64,000 nt of DNA from Salinivirgaceae bacterium. GTDB lineage: Bacteria; Bacteroidota; Bacteroidia; Bacteroidales; SZUA-534. Made by a program: the position numbers and the translations under genes. The stretch is taken from positions 1-64,000 of the forward strand of contig JAFXQB010000018.1 in NCBI GenBank assembly GCA_017527435.1, given 5' to 3'. Of this stretch, positions 1-9,388 are shown in pieces (the first letter of the stretch is position 1; each line of letters begins with the position of its first letter). The notes below the pieces were generated by a model. The model did no database searches. It had not been told where the DNA came from and was given only the letters and a program-made list of their open reading frames with translations.

Positions 1-483
1 CTTGCCGTCGATGGGGAACTGATAATAGGCCATTATCGGTATCTCAATCTGCAGCAGTTTCTGCTTCTCGGTAAAATCCTTATATTCAGTGTGGAAGATG
101 TAATCCGGATTTATCATCAGCGCTGAGTCTGTGATGAACGCATTCAGATTGGTGTCGTAAGCCACACTGCTCTCTTTCATGTTGTTGAACTTGGCTTTCG
201 ATGCGTATGACGCCACGCCGACACCGGCGCTCACACCCCAGTGAGCGTCGAACATAAACACCGCACTTCCGTTAAGGTGGAAACCTGCGCCGGCTTTGTG
301 CTTGCCGTCACGCGGATTGAACTGGATACTCTGCAAGCCGCCGCCCACATCGCCGGTGATGTAGCGCGGAACGTACCACCGCATTTGAGCCTTTGCCGGA
401 ACCGTGGTTGCCAAAAGCAGGACTGACACTATGATTGCTGCGCCATTGCGCATGATAATCGGAAATTTCAATATCTTTTTCAT
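1..483 (-). CDS. Outer-membrane beta-barrel protein, partial (3' end off window)
   Basis: The ATG at 483 opens a frame that stays open to base 1, giving 161 residues without a stop, so the C-terminus lies outside the window. Residues 1-33 look like a signal peptide (MKKILKFPIIMRNGA, then a hydrophobic stretch ending VPAKAQ). The mature part starts with short amphipathic strands rich in Gly and aromatics (GDVGGGLQSIQF, GVSAGVGVASYAS), typical of porin-like barrels of the Bacteroidota outer membrane (OMP_b-brl / PorT-like). It starts 10 bases after the stop of the giant repeat protein, so the two are almost surely co-transcribed. It might anchor or help export that protein, but this is inference from position only. 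Confidence 0.7.
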   Translation of the reverse strand, partial: MKKILKFPIIMRNGAAIIVSVLLLATTVPAKAQMRWYVPRYITGDVGGGLQSIQFNPRDGKHKAGAGFHLNGSAVFMFDAHWGVSAGVGVASYASKAKFNNMKESSVAYDTNLNAFITDSALMINPDYIFHTEYKDFTEKQKLLQIEIPIMAYYQFPIDGK

Positions 484-492
484 CTCTCTCAA

Positions 493-3400
493 TTACAATT
501 TAATGAATGATACCACTTTGTCGCCAACCTTCACAATGTACATGCCCTGTGGCATCTGCGATACGTTGACGGTCTCGCTGCCATCGGTCTCGACAGTCTT
601 GCGAAGCCAGATTTTTCCGTTGCCGTCACTGATATCGAGTGTGGCGCCAGATTCGATCAGTGCGCCAGTCACAGTTATGCTCTCAGTTGTTGGGTTCGGG
701 AAGGCCGACAGAGCCACGGTTTCGTCTTTTGTGGTGAAATCACTCTCGCATGAGCAGATTTCAGCGCCGCTCTCAATTGTGGCAATCAGGTAGTATTTGC
801 CTGTCAGGCCGCCCACTTCGTTGAAGTACTCGGTGGTGTCAACCAGCGTGCCATTGTGGTACCAGCGGTATGAAACAAATGCGTTGTCGGGGTTGGCCAC
901 GGTGATAACATCGTCCCAAAGAGTGCGTGTGATTTGTCGCTGAACGTTGTACTGAATCTCATACGAAAGGGTAGATGTGCGACCGTTGCTGCCGGTTGCG
1001 GTGCCGGTCACGGTGATTATGCCCTTCGATGCTGCGTTTTCAGGAATGCTGAAAGTGGCGCCAGTCTGTGATTCATCGGTCACACCATTTACCGACCAGC
1101 TGAATTTGATATCGGCAGGGGTGAGATTTGTAGCTTCGATGAGTGCTTTCTCGCAGCCGCTAACAGTCTCGGGTACAGCAAAGAAGATGCGCTCGTCTTG
1201 CGGTCCTTCGGTCCATTTGGCGGTGCAAGTCAGGTCGCGGGCAGGCATTGTTGCCAGAAGGTTGTCCCATGATACAAACTCAAATCCGTCTTTGGTGGGG
1301 GCGGGGGCAACTATTGGTGTGCCGAACAGTACGTTGCCGTTGGTGTAGTTGCCGGTTGCCGTTCCGCCGTCGAAGTTCCATGTCAGCTTGTAGCTGTTGC
1401 GGTTGTAGTTGATGTTTACAACCGTCGGACTGACAGAGTTGACTATTACGACTTGCTCAAACGCTTGAGCGGTGAAGCCTTCGAATGTAAGTGCCACGGC
1501 GGCTGTCAGCGAGTCGGCAAAGCCTATTAGCGAGTCGGTCGCAGCAATGGCAAAGCTGCCGTCGAGAGCCTGTTGGTTGTGAACGACAATGTAGGTGGCA
1601 GGGATGGGCAGAGCCTTGAAGTTAGCCATCAAGGTAGTGTCACATGTGACAACAATCTCACGTGTGCTAGCAGTGTCGCCATCGCTCCAATTGGTAAAAC
1701 GGTATCCAGGGTTGGCTGTTGCTGAAATGATTGCTATGTCGCCATCTGTGTAATTGCTTGCACCAGATACTGTTCCCATATTCTCGTCGTTGACAGTCAG
1801 GCTGACGGTATAGATTTTTGCATCTTCTTTGGCGAACATTGCGGTAAGTTCAATATCGCCCTTAACCACGATGGTGCGCAGCGAATCGGTGATATCGTCG
1901 CTCCAACGCAGGAATTTGTAGCCATCGTTAGGTGTCGCGCAGATTTCCACAGTGTCGAGATAATAATATGTGTCACCGCCATCAACAATGCCCATTTCGT
2001 CATTGTTGGCATTGAGTGTGACATCGAATGGTCTTGGCTTGAACAATGCCGAGTAGACGTCTTTTTTGGTTACTACAATAGTTATTAAACTATCGGTCTG
2101 CTCGTTGCTCCAACTGATAAACTCGTAGCCATAGCGTGGTGTGGCAATCAGCGTGGCAGTTTCCAAATAATTGTAGTATCCTGCGCCGGTAATGTCTCCC
2201 ATTGTAGTGTCGCATGTTACGCCAATGTAGAAAGTGCCAATTTCGAATATGGCCTTGAGCGTCGAGTCTTGGGTGACAGTTATGGTGCGTGTTGCGTCGG
2301 TTGAGCCGTCGCTCCACTTGACGAAATTGTATCCATATTCAGAAACGGCGCTTATGGTGGCTTCCGAATTGTAATCGTATAGGCCTGAACCGCTTACTTT
2401 TCCGTATTCATTGTTGCTCGATGAGAGAGAGACATCGAATTTGTGGAGAGTAAATGTTGCTGTCAGGTCAACCGATTCGGTTGCGGTAAAGTTGCGCGTT
2501 GCTTCGGTCGATTCGTCGCTCCATTTCACAAAATCGTAGCCGTAGTTCGAAATGGCCGAAATAGAAACATTGTCAAGATAATCGTACGTTCCGCTGCCGA
2601 TGGTGTAACCCATAATATCATTATTAGAATGCAGCGAAATAATGTAACGCTCGGGCGCAAATTCTGCAGTCAGGTTAATGTCGTCGTTAACGGTAATCTG
2701 CCGTGTTGCTTCGGTCACATGGTCGCTCCATTCCACAAAGTTGTAGTGATCGTTGGCCGTTGCGGTGATTGTCAGAGTCGATTCATATTCGTATTTGTTG
2801 CCCGATGTTACGCCTGTCACTGTGCCGTAGTCGTTGTCATTGGGGGCGACGATTACGGTGAACAGATCTTTCTTGAATGAAGCCACAAAGTTTTCGGCTT
2901 TTGTCACAGTAAACGATTTCTCGTCGATGGTGGTTCCATCGTTCCATTTGTCGAATGCGTAGCCATGTTCAGCGTTAGCCTTAATGGTTGCGGTCTCGCC
3001 GTAGTTGTATGTTCCGCTTCCGCTGACCGAACCCATTGCTTCATCGGCCGAAGTTGCTGAAATATAGAATTGTTGTAATCTGAAAACTGCTGTGTATGTG
3101 CAGTTTTCGTGCATGGTCTCCTTGCGCGAAGGTGTGATCAGATGGTCTTCTGCCCATTCAACAAACTCACAACCATCGTTTGGCATGGCTTCAATATCCA
3201 CTTCGGTGCCATAGTCGTATGTTCCGCTTCCTGATACGTTTCCATAACTGTTGTTGTTGGCCAAAACGGTTAAAGTGTATTGATTCAAGGTGAACATGGC
3301 AGTGTAAGTGGCATTTTCAGTAGCCGTAAAACTATAGGTATTGTTATCGCTTACTTTCTCATTGCCTTTATACCATCCGCCAAACGACGAGCCAGTGTTT

Positions 3401-6400
3401 TCTGTTGCTACGAGTGTCACATCGTCGCCGTGATTGTACAGATTGTTGCCTGTTACTGTGCCAAATCCGTTACCGCTTGTGGCTACCGCAATATTGTAAC
3501 TGTTGATAGTGAATACAGCCTTGTAGGTGGCTGCTGCGGTTACTTTTACGGTGCAACTGCTTTCGGTGCTTATCTGAGCACCATCTTTCTCCCAGCGGCT
3601 GAATGTGTAGCCAACTGCGGCAGTTGCGGTAAGTGTTGCGTTGGTGTTGTATTCGTAAGTTCCATTTCCGGATGTTGTTCCTTCACCTTCTTTTTCAATG
3701 GTTATCGCATATTTGTCGGGCGCGAAAACAGCCGTGTAGTGGACATCGGCTTCAACAGTGACAGTGATGCTTGCACCGCCCGCAATATCAGCACCTTCTT
3801 TCTGCCATTTGCTGAATACATAGCCTGTTTGTGGTGTGGCCGTGAGTGTGGCTTCGTCAAGATAGTCGTAGATGCCGTCACCGCTGACGATGCCCATTGT
3901 ATTGTTGTTGCTGTTTACATAAATATGGAATTGATCCTTTCCGAAGTTTGCAGTGTATGATGCATTTCCGGTAACTCGTACAGTGCGCTCTGCAGTTACG
4001 ATTCCGCCATCGGCCCAATTGATAAACTTGTAGCCGCTATTTGCTATCGCTGTCAGAGTTGCGTCCGTGTTGTAATCGTGGGTATTGCCGCCGGCAACCG
4101 TTACAGTTCCGTATGCCGATGGATTCGCCACACCGGTAATTGTGTAGGCAATTGGTTTGAATGTCGCGCCAAGCGATTTATTTTCCGTTAATGTGAACGC
4201 AGAGTGGGTTGCTGATGTCTCGTTGTCGCTCCATTTTTCAAAAGTGTAGCCGGTTTTTGGTGTTGCAACAAGATTAATGGTTGTTCCAACTTCAAAAGAG
4301 CCTGTTCCCGTAACATCGCCCATCTCGCTGTCATATTCAACGCTTACACCATAATATATTTTTTGAGTGAATATTGCGGTGTAGGTCTTTGTCTCACTTA
4401 CAGTTATTGTGCGTGGATTGTCGGTGTTGCCATCGTTCCAGCCGCCAAAGTTGTAACTAGCGTTAGGTGTTGCCGAAATTTGAACCGATGTGCCGTAGTC
4501 GAACGTTCCGCCGCCTGTAACACTACCGTTGCTTGCATTGTCGGGCAGAACGGTTATGGTGTATTTATTCAGGGTGAATTTTGCGGTATATTCAGCCGAT
4601 TCGGTGACAGTGAAACTATACTCTCTGTTACTGCTTACCTTCACGCTGTTTTTATACCAGCCTTCGAACGATGAACCGGTGCCTGCCGTTGCCGTCAGAG
4701 TAGCAGTTGTGCCATAGTCGTAGGCATGGCCACCGATTGCTGTTCCGTTGCCTTCTGTTGCTGTTGAAATGGTGTATTGGTTCAGCGTGAAAATAGCAGT
4801 GTATGTGGCGTCACCGGTAACATCTATTTGGCGCGATGCGGTTTCAACACCATCGCTCCATTTTATGAAAGTCGAGCCGGTATTTGCCGATGCGGTCAGC
4901 GTCGGTCTTGTTCCGTATTTGTGCGTTCCGCCACCGCTTACTGTGCCCGAGCCATTGCCGTTTGTGTTGGTGGTGATTGTGTATTTGTTCAGAGTGAATG
5001 CTGCCGTATATTCGGTCGATTCAGTGGCGGTAAAGGTGTACTGCGCATTTGTGCTTACTTTTTGGTTGCCTTTATACCATCCGCTGAATGTTGAGCCGGT
5101 GTTTGCCGTGGCGGTCAGTGTTACTGATGAGCCGTGATTGTATTTTCCACCACCTTCAACTGTGCCCGAGCCATCTCCGCTTGTGTTGGCGCCAATAGTG
5201 TATTCGTTCAGCACAAAAACAGCCACATATAAAGCATCGCCGTCAACAGTTATTTCAGGGTTTGCACTAGTGCTGAATTCGATGCCGTCTTTCAGCCATT
5301 TCGCGAATGGCGAGCCCGTGTTTGCTGTTGCGGTAAGTGTGCGCCGTGTGCCATAGTCGAATGTTCCGCCACCCGATACCGTTCCGTATGTATCATTGTT
5401 GGCTTGAACGGTTATGGTGTATTGGTTCAGATTGAATTTGGCCTTGTATTCGCCCGATTCGCTAACAGTGAAACTATATACAGCGTCGCTGCTTACTTTC
5501 ACACCGCCTTTATACCAGCCATCGAATGTTGAGCCAGCACCAGTTGTGGCCTTCAGCGTAGCTGTCGATCCGTGGCTGTAAGTGTTACTTCCGGTTACAG
5601 AACCGTTTCCGGTGCCATCTTTAGTGGCGGTGATGGTGTATTGGTTCAGCGAGAACTCGGCCGTGTATGTTGCATTGCCGGTAACTGTAATAGGACGTGG
5701 ATTGGTAGTGATGCCATCGCTCCATTTTGTGAATGTTGAGCCAGTGCCGGCAGTTGCTTCAAGTGACACCGAAGATCCGTAGTTGTATGTTCCGCCGCCA
5801 GTTACAGTGCCGTTGCCGTTTGTCGCGGTTGTGATTGTGTATTGATTCTGTGTGAACACGGCCGTGTAAGTGGCATCTTCAGTCACCGTAATAGTGATGC
5901 TTGCGCTACCCGCAATATCAGCCCCGTTTTTCTGCCATTTGCTGAATGTCGAGTGAGCGTTTGCGGTGGCTGTCAAAGTAGGTTTGGCGCCGTAGTTGAA
6001 TTTTCCGCCGCCAGATACAGTGCCATTGCCGTTTCCGCTTGTCGCGGTTGTGATTGTGTATTGAATAGGCTCAAAAATGGCAGTGTAAGTTGCCGCTTCC
6101 GAAACTGTTATTGTCAGTGATGGGTTTGTGCCGACATTCGCCCCGCCTTTTGTCCACTGTTTAAATTGGTGGCCGGTTTTTGGCGTCGCAGTCATGGTTA
6201 CTGATGAGCCGCAATCGTAAGTGCCAGAGACACTGTTCACTGTTCCCATGTCTTGATTTCCTGATTGTACAGTCAGAGAGTAGGTCTTGATGCTGAATAT
6301 GGCTGATAAATTGGCAGGTCCTTCCACAGTGTAGTTTCTTGAAGGCGAAGTGCTTTCATCTTCCCATTTGACAAAATTGTGGCAGCCGTCGGGGGTGGCA

Positions 6401-7737
6401 GTAAGGTTCAAAACGGTTTGATATTCATAACTGTTGCCCGACGTGGCGCCGCTGATGGTTCCGCCATCGGCAGAAAGATTAACGACGTAGTTTTTCTTGC
6501 GGAAAGTTGCCGTTAGCGATACGTTTGAGTTGACCGCGAAACTTGAGTGCAGGGCGTTTGTTTCATTGTCACTCCATTTTACAAATTCATATCCACGATT
6601 CGGAAGGGCTTCAACAGTTGATGCCACATCGCCTTCGGTGTATGTTCCACCACCAGCAAAAGTGCCTCCTTCGGCAGGATTAGCAATAAGTTCTACGGTG
6701 TGTTTTGGTATTATCTTCTCGCCAAATACGGCCTCTATGGTTGTGTCGCTCGTAACAACAATATCGCGTGGATTGGTGGTGCTGCTGTTGTCGTTCCAAC
6801 GCAAAAATTCATACCCATCGTATGCCGATGCGAATATTTCCGCTGTTTGACCGTAAGTGCGTGTTCCGCTGCCTGTTACCGTTCCCCATAATGTATTGTT
6901 TACGGTTACCGTAACATTGAACGAACCTGCAATTACCACATGGGCGCTTTCGAGAAAAGCCCCCCAATCCGAACCTTCATATTTTTCTTTTGCCTCGGCC
7001 GGTATGACAATTGTCATGTCGTTTATCCAATTGCCATGGTTGTCAACAAGTCCACGGAACGAACCACCGTAATAGTTACTGATTTGGGGTACTAAATCCA
7101 CAGCATTGCACACAATGTTCGACAGCGATACGCAATTTTCAAAGCAGTTTGCACGCAGGCGTATAGTGCCTTCGTTCAGAGTAAGCGATGTCAGGCTTCT
7201 ACAGTTGTAGAATGCGTATTTCTCAATGTATTTCACGGTTCCGGGAATATCAATCGCTGTCAAACCAGAGTTGGCAAAAGCCTCACCGCCTAAATATTCA
7301 AGTGTCGATGGGAATTGAATGCTTGTAAGGTTTGTGGCTCCGCAAAATGCTGTTCCGGCTATTGATTTGATTCCTTCAGGCAGCGTTACGCTTCTTATTT
7401 GGGTTATATATTGTGCCCATGGTGCAAGACATTGGTTAATTGGTCCGAATGTGTACCAGTCACCAGTTGTGCATGTTACGTTTCTGCGAATTAAAGTGTT
7501 GTCTCGTCGATAATAACTTACAGTAGTCCCGTAGTCGAAACAGGCAAAGGCGTTGTTTGCATTATGTGCACTACCTCTGTTCATATCGCCATAGCCTGTT
7601 ATCACTAATGCGCCTGTCTCGGTATCGAAACTCCAATTTAGATGTTCGCCGCATTGTCCGGTAACTGTTGCTGCTTTTGCTGAAACCGAAAAAACGACTA
7701 AAGAGATAATCGCTGCCAATAATTTGAACCGTTTCAT
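493..7737 (-). CDS. Giant secreted repeat protein: BspA-like LRR, 25 divergent InlB-type repeats, T9SS sorting domain
   Basis: A 2414-residue predicted surface or secreted protein. Residues 1-22 are a signal peptide ending SAKA. Residues about 110-230 carry BspA-type leucine-rich repeats (LPEGIKSIAGTAF, FPSTLEYLGGEAF). Residues about 273-2040 hold 25 tandem copies of a roughly 70-residue divergent InlB B-repeat, each built as YTI..GNGTVSGGGTYNYG, a hydrophobic strand, FxKWSDG, then TYTAxF. One classical Listeria-Bacteroides repeat follows (about 2112-2172, FDGG...FVSWD...CTAKW), then an Ig/PKD-like segment. A type IX secretion C-terminal domain lies at about 2338-2414 (SAFPNPTTESITV ... QGMYIVKVGDKVV). 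Such proteins are usually adhesins or matrix proteins. The ATG at 7737 is followed directly by the signal peptide. The ligand is unknown. Shorter frames on both strands inside it are shadows. Confidence 0.9.
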   Translation of the reverse strand: MKRFKLLAAIISLVVFSVSAKAATVTGQCGEHLNWSFDTETGALVITGYGDMNRGSAHNANNAFACFDYGTTVSYYRRDNTLIRRNVTCTTGDWYTFGPINQCLAPWAQYITQIRSVTLPEGIKSIAGTAFCGATNLTSIQFPSTLEYLGGEAFANSGLTAIDIPGTVKYIEKYAFYNCRSLTSLTLNEGTIRLRANCFENCVSLSNIVCNAVDLVPQISNYYGGSFRGLVDNHGNWINDMTIVIPAEAKEKYEGSDWGAFLESAHVVIAGSFNVTVTVNNTLWGTVTGSGTRTYGQTAEIFASAYDGYEFLRWNDNSSTTNPRDIVVTSDTTIEAVFGEKIIPKHTVELIANPAEGGTFAGGGTYTEGDVASTVEALPNRGYEFVKWSDNETNALHSSFAVNSNVSLTATFRKKNYVVNLSADGGTISGATSGNSYEYQTVLNLTATPDGCHNFVKWEDESTSPSRNYTVEGPANLSAIFSIKTYSLTVQSGNQDMGTVNSVSGTYDCGSSVTMTATPKTGHQFKQWTKGGANVGTNPSLTITVSEAATYTAIFEPIQYTITTATSGNGNGTVSGGGKFNYGAKPTLTATANAHSTFSKWQKNGADIAGSASITITVTEDATYTAVFTQNQYTITTATNGNGTVTGGGTYNYGSSVSLEATAGTGSTFTKWSDGITTNPRPITVTGNATYTAEFSLNQYTITATKDGTGNGSVTGSNTYSHGSTATLKATTGAGSTFDGWYKGGVKVSSDAVYSFTVSESGEYKAKFNLNQYTITVQANNDTYGTVSGGGTFDYGTRRTLTATANTGSPFAKWLKDGIEFSTSANPEITVDGDALYVAVFVLNEYTIGANTSGDGSGTVEGGGKYNHGSSVTLTATANTGSTFSGWYKGNQKVSTNAQYTFTATESTEYTAAFTLNKYTITTNTNGNGSGTVSGGGTHKYGTRPTLTASANTGSTFIKWSDGVETASRQIDVTGDATYTAIFTLNQYTISTATEGNGTAIGGHAYDYGTTATLTATAGTGSSFEGWYKNSVKVSSNREYSFTVTESAEYTAKFTLNKYTITVLPDNASNGSVTGGGTFDYGTSVQISATPNASYNFGGWNDGNTDNPRTITVSETKTYTAIFTQKIYYGVSVEYDSEMGDVTGTGSFEVGTTINLVATPKTGYTFEKWSDNETSATHSAFTLTENKSLGATFKPIAYTITGVANPSAYGTVTVAGGNTHDYNTDATLTAIANSGYKFINWADGGIVTAERTVRVTGNASYTANFGKDQFHIYVNSNNNTMGIVSGDGIYDYLDEATLTATPQTGYVFSKWQKEGADIAGGASITVTVEADVHYTAVFAPDKYAITIEKEGEGTTSGNGTYEYNTNATLTATAAVGYTFSRWEKDGAQISTESSCTVKVTAAATYKAVFTINSYNIAVATSGNGFGTVTGNNLYNHGDDVTLVATENTGSSFGGWYKGNEKVSDNNTYSFTATENATYTAMFTLNQYTLTVLANNNSYGNVSGSGTYDYGTEVDIEAMPNDGCEFVEWAEDHLITPSRKETMHENCTYTAVFRLQQFYISATSADEAMGSVSGSGTYNYGETATIKANAEHGYAFDKWNDGTTIDEKSFTVTKAENFVASFKKDLFTVIVAPNDNDYGTVTGVTSGNKYEYESTLTITATANDHYNFVEWSDHVTEATRQITVNDDINLTAEFAPERYIISLHSNNDIMGYTIGSGTYDYLDNVSISAISNYGYDFVKWSDESTEATRNFTATESVDLTATFTLHKFDVSLSSSNNEYGKVSGSGLYDYNSEATISAVSEYGYNFVKWSDGSTDATRTITVTQDSTLKAIFEIGTFYIGVTCDTTMGDITGAGYYNYLETATLIATPRYGYEFISWSNEQTDSLITIVVTKKDVYSALFKPRPFDVTLNANNDEMGIVDGGDTYYYLDTVEICATPNDGYKFLRWSDDITDSLRTIVVKGDIELTAMFAKEDAKIYTVSLTVNDENMGTVSGASNYTDGDIAIISATANPGYRFTNWSDGDTASTREIVVTCDTTLMANFKALPIPATYIVVHNQQALDGSFAIAATDSLIGFADSLTAAVALTFEGFTAQAFEQVVIVNSVSPTVVNINYNRNSYKLTWNFDGGTATGNYTNGNVLFGTPIVAPAPTKDGFEFVSWDNLLATMPARDLTCTAKWTEGPQDERIFFAVPETVSGCEKALIEATNLTPADIKFSWSVNGVTDESQTGATFSIPENAASKGIITVTGTATGSNGRTSTLSYEIQYNVQRQITRTLWDDVITVANPDNAFVSYRWYHNGTLVDTTEYFNEVGGLTGKYYLIATIESGAEICSCESDFTTKDETVALSAFPNPTTESITVTGALIESGATLDISDGNGKIWLRKTVETDGSETVNVSQMPQGMYIVKVGDKVVSFIKL
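1620..6920 (-). repeat. Array of 25 tandem ~210-bp repeats inside the giant gene
   Basis: Twenty-five units of about 212 bp can be counted by their conserved ends (TAxF followed by xxYTI). Copies differ in sequence, so the array is old or kept diverse. Copies 7, 9 and 11 (and 17) share a GWYKGxxKVS variant, while copies 6, 8, 10 and 12 carry WSDG, WLKDG or WNDG variants, giving an alternating pattern. The array is the kind of region that could misassemble. Confidence 0.85.
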
Positions 7738-8034
7738 ATCCGTAAGTTTTTAAAGTTATTTCCCCATAAAACCGTATTGTGGCGCACACTATAGATGCAA
7801 ACCAAACTGTTATACGCCAAAAATAATCATAAGTTAGTGATTTATGGCAAAATAGTGATGAAGTGGCGATATCGTTAGACAAACAACCCTGCGGAAAAAC
7901 ATCTAGTTTTATTCAACCCACCAAACCGATTTTTTTTTCTTATTCCGGCTTGTTCAACTTTTTTTTGGCCCATTGTGCCAAAAATGAACTTTTTTGCGAA
8001 TTTTACGCTTTCTAACAAACTAAAATATTTCGCT

Positions 8035-8490
8035 ATGAGCTTATATGAGAAAGTCGAAAACGACATCAAAGCCGCTATGCTGGCTAAAGAGAAAGAAAAA
8101 CTTGAGGCCTTGAGAGCCATCAAAGCCGCATTCCTGCTGGCAAAAACCGAGAAGGGCGCATCGGAAACCCTGTCGGAAGACACCGAGTTGAAGGTGATTC
8201 AGAAACTTGTGAAACAGCGCAAGGAGTCGGCGGAATTGTATCGCAATGGCGGCCGTAACGAGTTGGCCGACAGCGAGATGTTTCAGGCTGAAGTTATCTC
8301 GCAGTATCTGCCCGCACAGTTGAGCGAGGCCGAAATTGAGGCTGAGGTTCGCAAGATTGTTGAGGTTGTGGGCGCCAAAGGTCCGCAGGATATGGGCAAG
8401 GTGATGGGCACCGCCAACAAGCAGTTGAGCGGCAAGGCCGAGAGCCGCGTCATCGCACAAAAAGTGAAAGAGATTTTGGCATCGTTGTAA
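8035..8490 (+). CDS. GatB/YqeY domain protein
   Basis: A 151-residue YqeY-family protein. It is alpha-helical and charged, with the family hallmarks KAAMLAKEKEKLEALRAI near the N-terminus, RKESAELYRNGGR in the middle, and the C-terminal GPQDMGKVMGTANKQLSGKA segment of the tRNA-binding YqeY/GatB tail fold. Family members resemble the tail domain of the GatB subunit of Glu-tRNA(Gln) amidotransferase, but their own role is not settled. I take the ATG at 8035 (MSLYEKVENDIK), because the frame upstream encodes a Phe/Asn-rich stretch not seen in the family. A strong hairpin terminator follows at 8500-8533. Confidence 0.9.
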   Translation: MSLYEKVENDIKAAMLAKEKEKLEALRAIKAAFLLAKTEKGASETLSEDTELKVIQKLVKQRKESAELYRNGGRNELADSEMFQAEVISQYLPAQLSEAEIEAEVRKIVEVVGAKGPQDMGKVMGTANKQLSGKAESRVIAQKVKEILASL

Positions 8491-8499
8491 ATTATTATG

Positions 8500-8533
8500 G
8501 GAGTGCGCTTTATTGGCGCATTCCGTTTTTTTT
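8500..8533 (+). terminator. Rho-independent terminator after the yqeY-like gene
   Basis: A 9-bp stem (GGAGTGCGC / GCGCATTCC, one G-U pair) with a 7-base loop is followed by G and eight T. It ends only 7 bases before the ATG of the exonuclease gene. Confidence 0.8.
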
Positions 8534-8540
8534 GAAGAAT

Positions 8541-9344
8541 ATGAAATTATCGCTCAAACGCCCGATTGTCTTCTTCGATTTGGAGACCACCGGCATCAAT
8601 ATCGTAACCGACCGCATTGTTGAAATATCGTATCTGAAGGTTTGGCCCGACGGCCGCGAGGAGCAGAAAGCCTACCGCATCAACCCCGAAATGCACATTC
8701 CGGAAGAGGCCACCGCCGTGCATCACATCACCGACGACGATGTGCGCGACAAGCCGACATTCAAGCAGTTTGGCAAGCAGTTTGCACAGATTATCGAGGG
8801 TTGCGACCTTGCCGGATTCAACAGCAACAAGTTCGACATTCCGCTGCTGGCCGAGGAGTTTGAGCGTGCCGGCGTTGATTACGATTTCACACGCTGCCGC
8901 TTTGTCGATGTGCAGGTCATCTTCCACAAAATGGAGCAACGCACATTGAGCGCGGCCTATAAGTTCTACTGCCACAAGGAGTTGGAAGGCGCTCACGGTG
9001 CTGCCGCCGACACCCGTGCCACATACGATGTGCTTCTGGCGCAACTCGACCACTATCAAGGTGTTGAGTATAAGGATAGTACGGGCAAAGTGTCGACACC
9101 GGTTGTGAACGACATTGACGCCCTGTCGGAATTCTCGGCACAGAAACGTAGCGCTGATTTTGCCAACCACTTGGTTTACAACGATAAAAACGAGATGGTT
9201 TTCAACTTTGGCAAATACAAGAACCAGCCTGTCAAAGACGTGTTCCGCAAGGACCCAGGCTACTACAACTGGATTCTGAACGCCGAATTTCCGCTCTACA
9301 CCAAGCGTGTGCTGACGAAAGTTAAATTAGAAATGGGTAAATAA
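8541..9344 (+). CDS. 3'-5' exonuclease, DnaQ-like (DEDDh)
   Basis: A 267-residue protein with a DnaQ/RNase T-type nuclease fold. The Exo I motif is FFDLETTG (D13 and E15). Exo II is in the AGFNSNKFDIPLL segment, and Exo III has H152 with D157 (HGAAAD), so it is the DEDDh class. The C-terminal 60 residues (NFGKYKNQPVKDV ... YYNWIL) form the small domain often attached to this exonuclease in Bacteroidota. It probably trims single-stranded DNA or RNA ends in repair or replication. The ATG at 8541 is preferred to an in-frame TTG at 8532 that sits in the terminator T-tract. The next gene starts 44 bases downstream in the same direction. Confidence 0.88.
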   Translation: MKLSLKRPIVFFDLETTGINIVTDRIVEISYLKVWPDGREEQKAYRINPEMHIPEEATAVHHITDDDVRDKPTFKQFGKQFAQIIEGCDLAGFNSNKFDIPLLAEEFERAGVDYDFTRCRFVDVQVIFHKMEQRTLSAAYKFYCHKELEGAHGAAADTRATYDVLLAQLDHYQGVEYKDSTGKVSTPVVNDIDALSEFSAQKRSADFANHLVYNDKNEMVFNFGKYKNQPVKDVFRKDPGYYNWILNAEFPLYTKRVLTKVKLEMGK

Positions 9345-9388
9345 TTGGTAATTGTCGGGGATGTTGAATTGAATAATAACTTGCTGAA

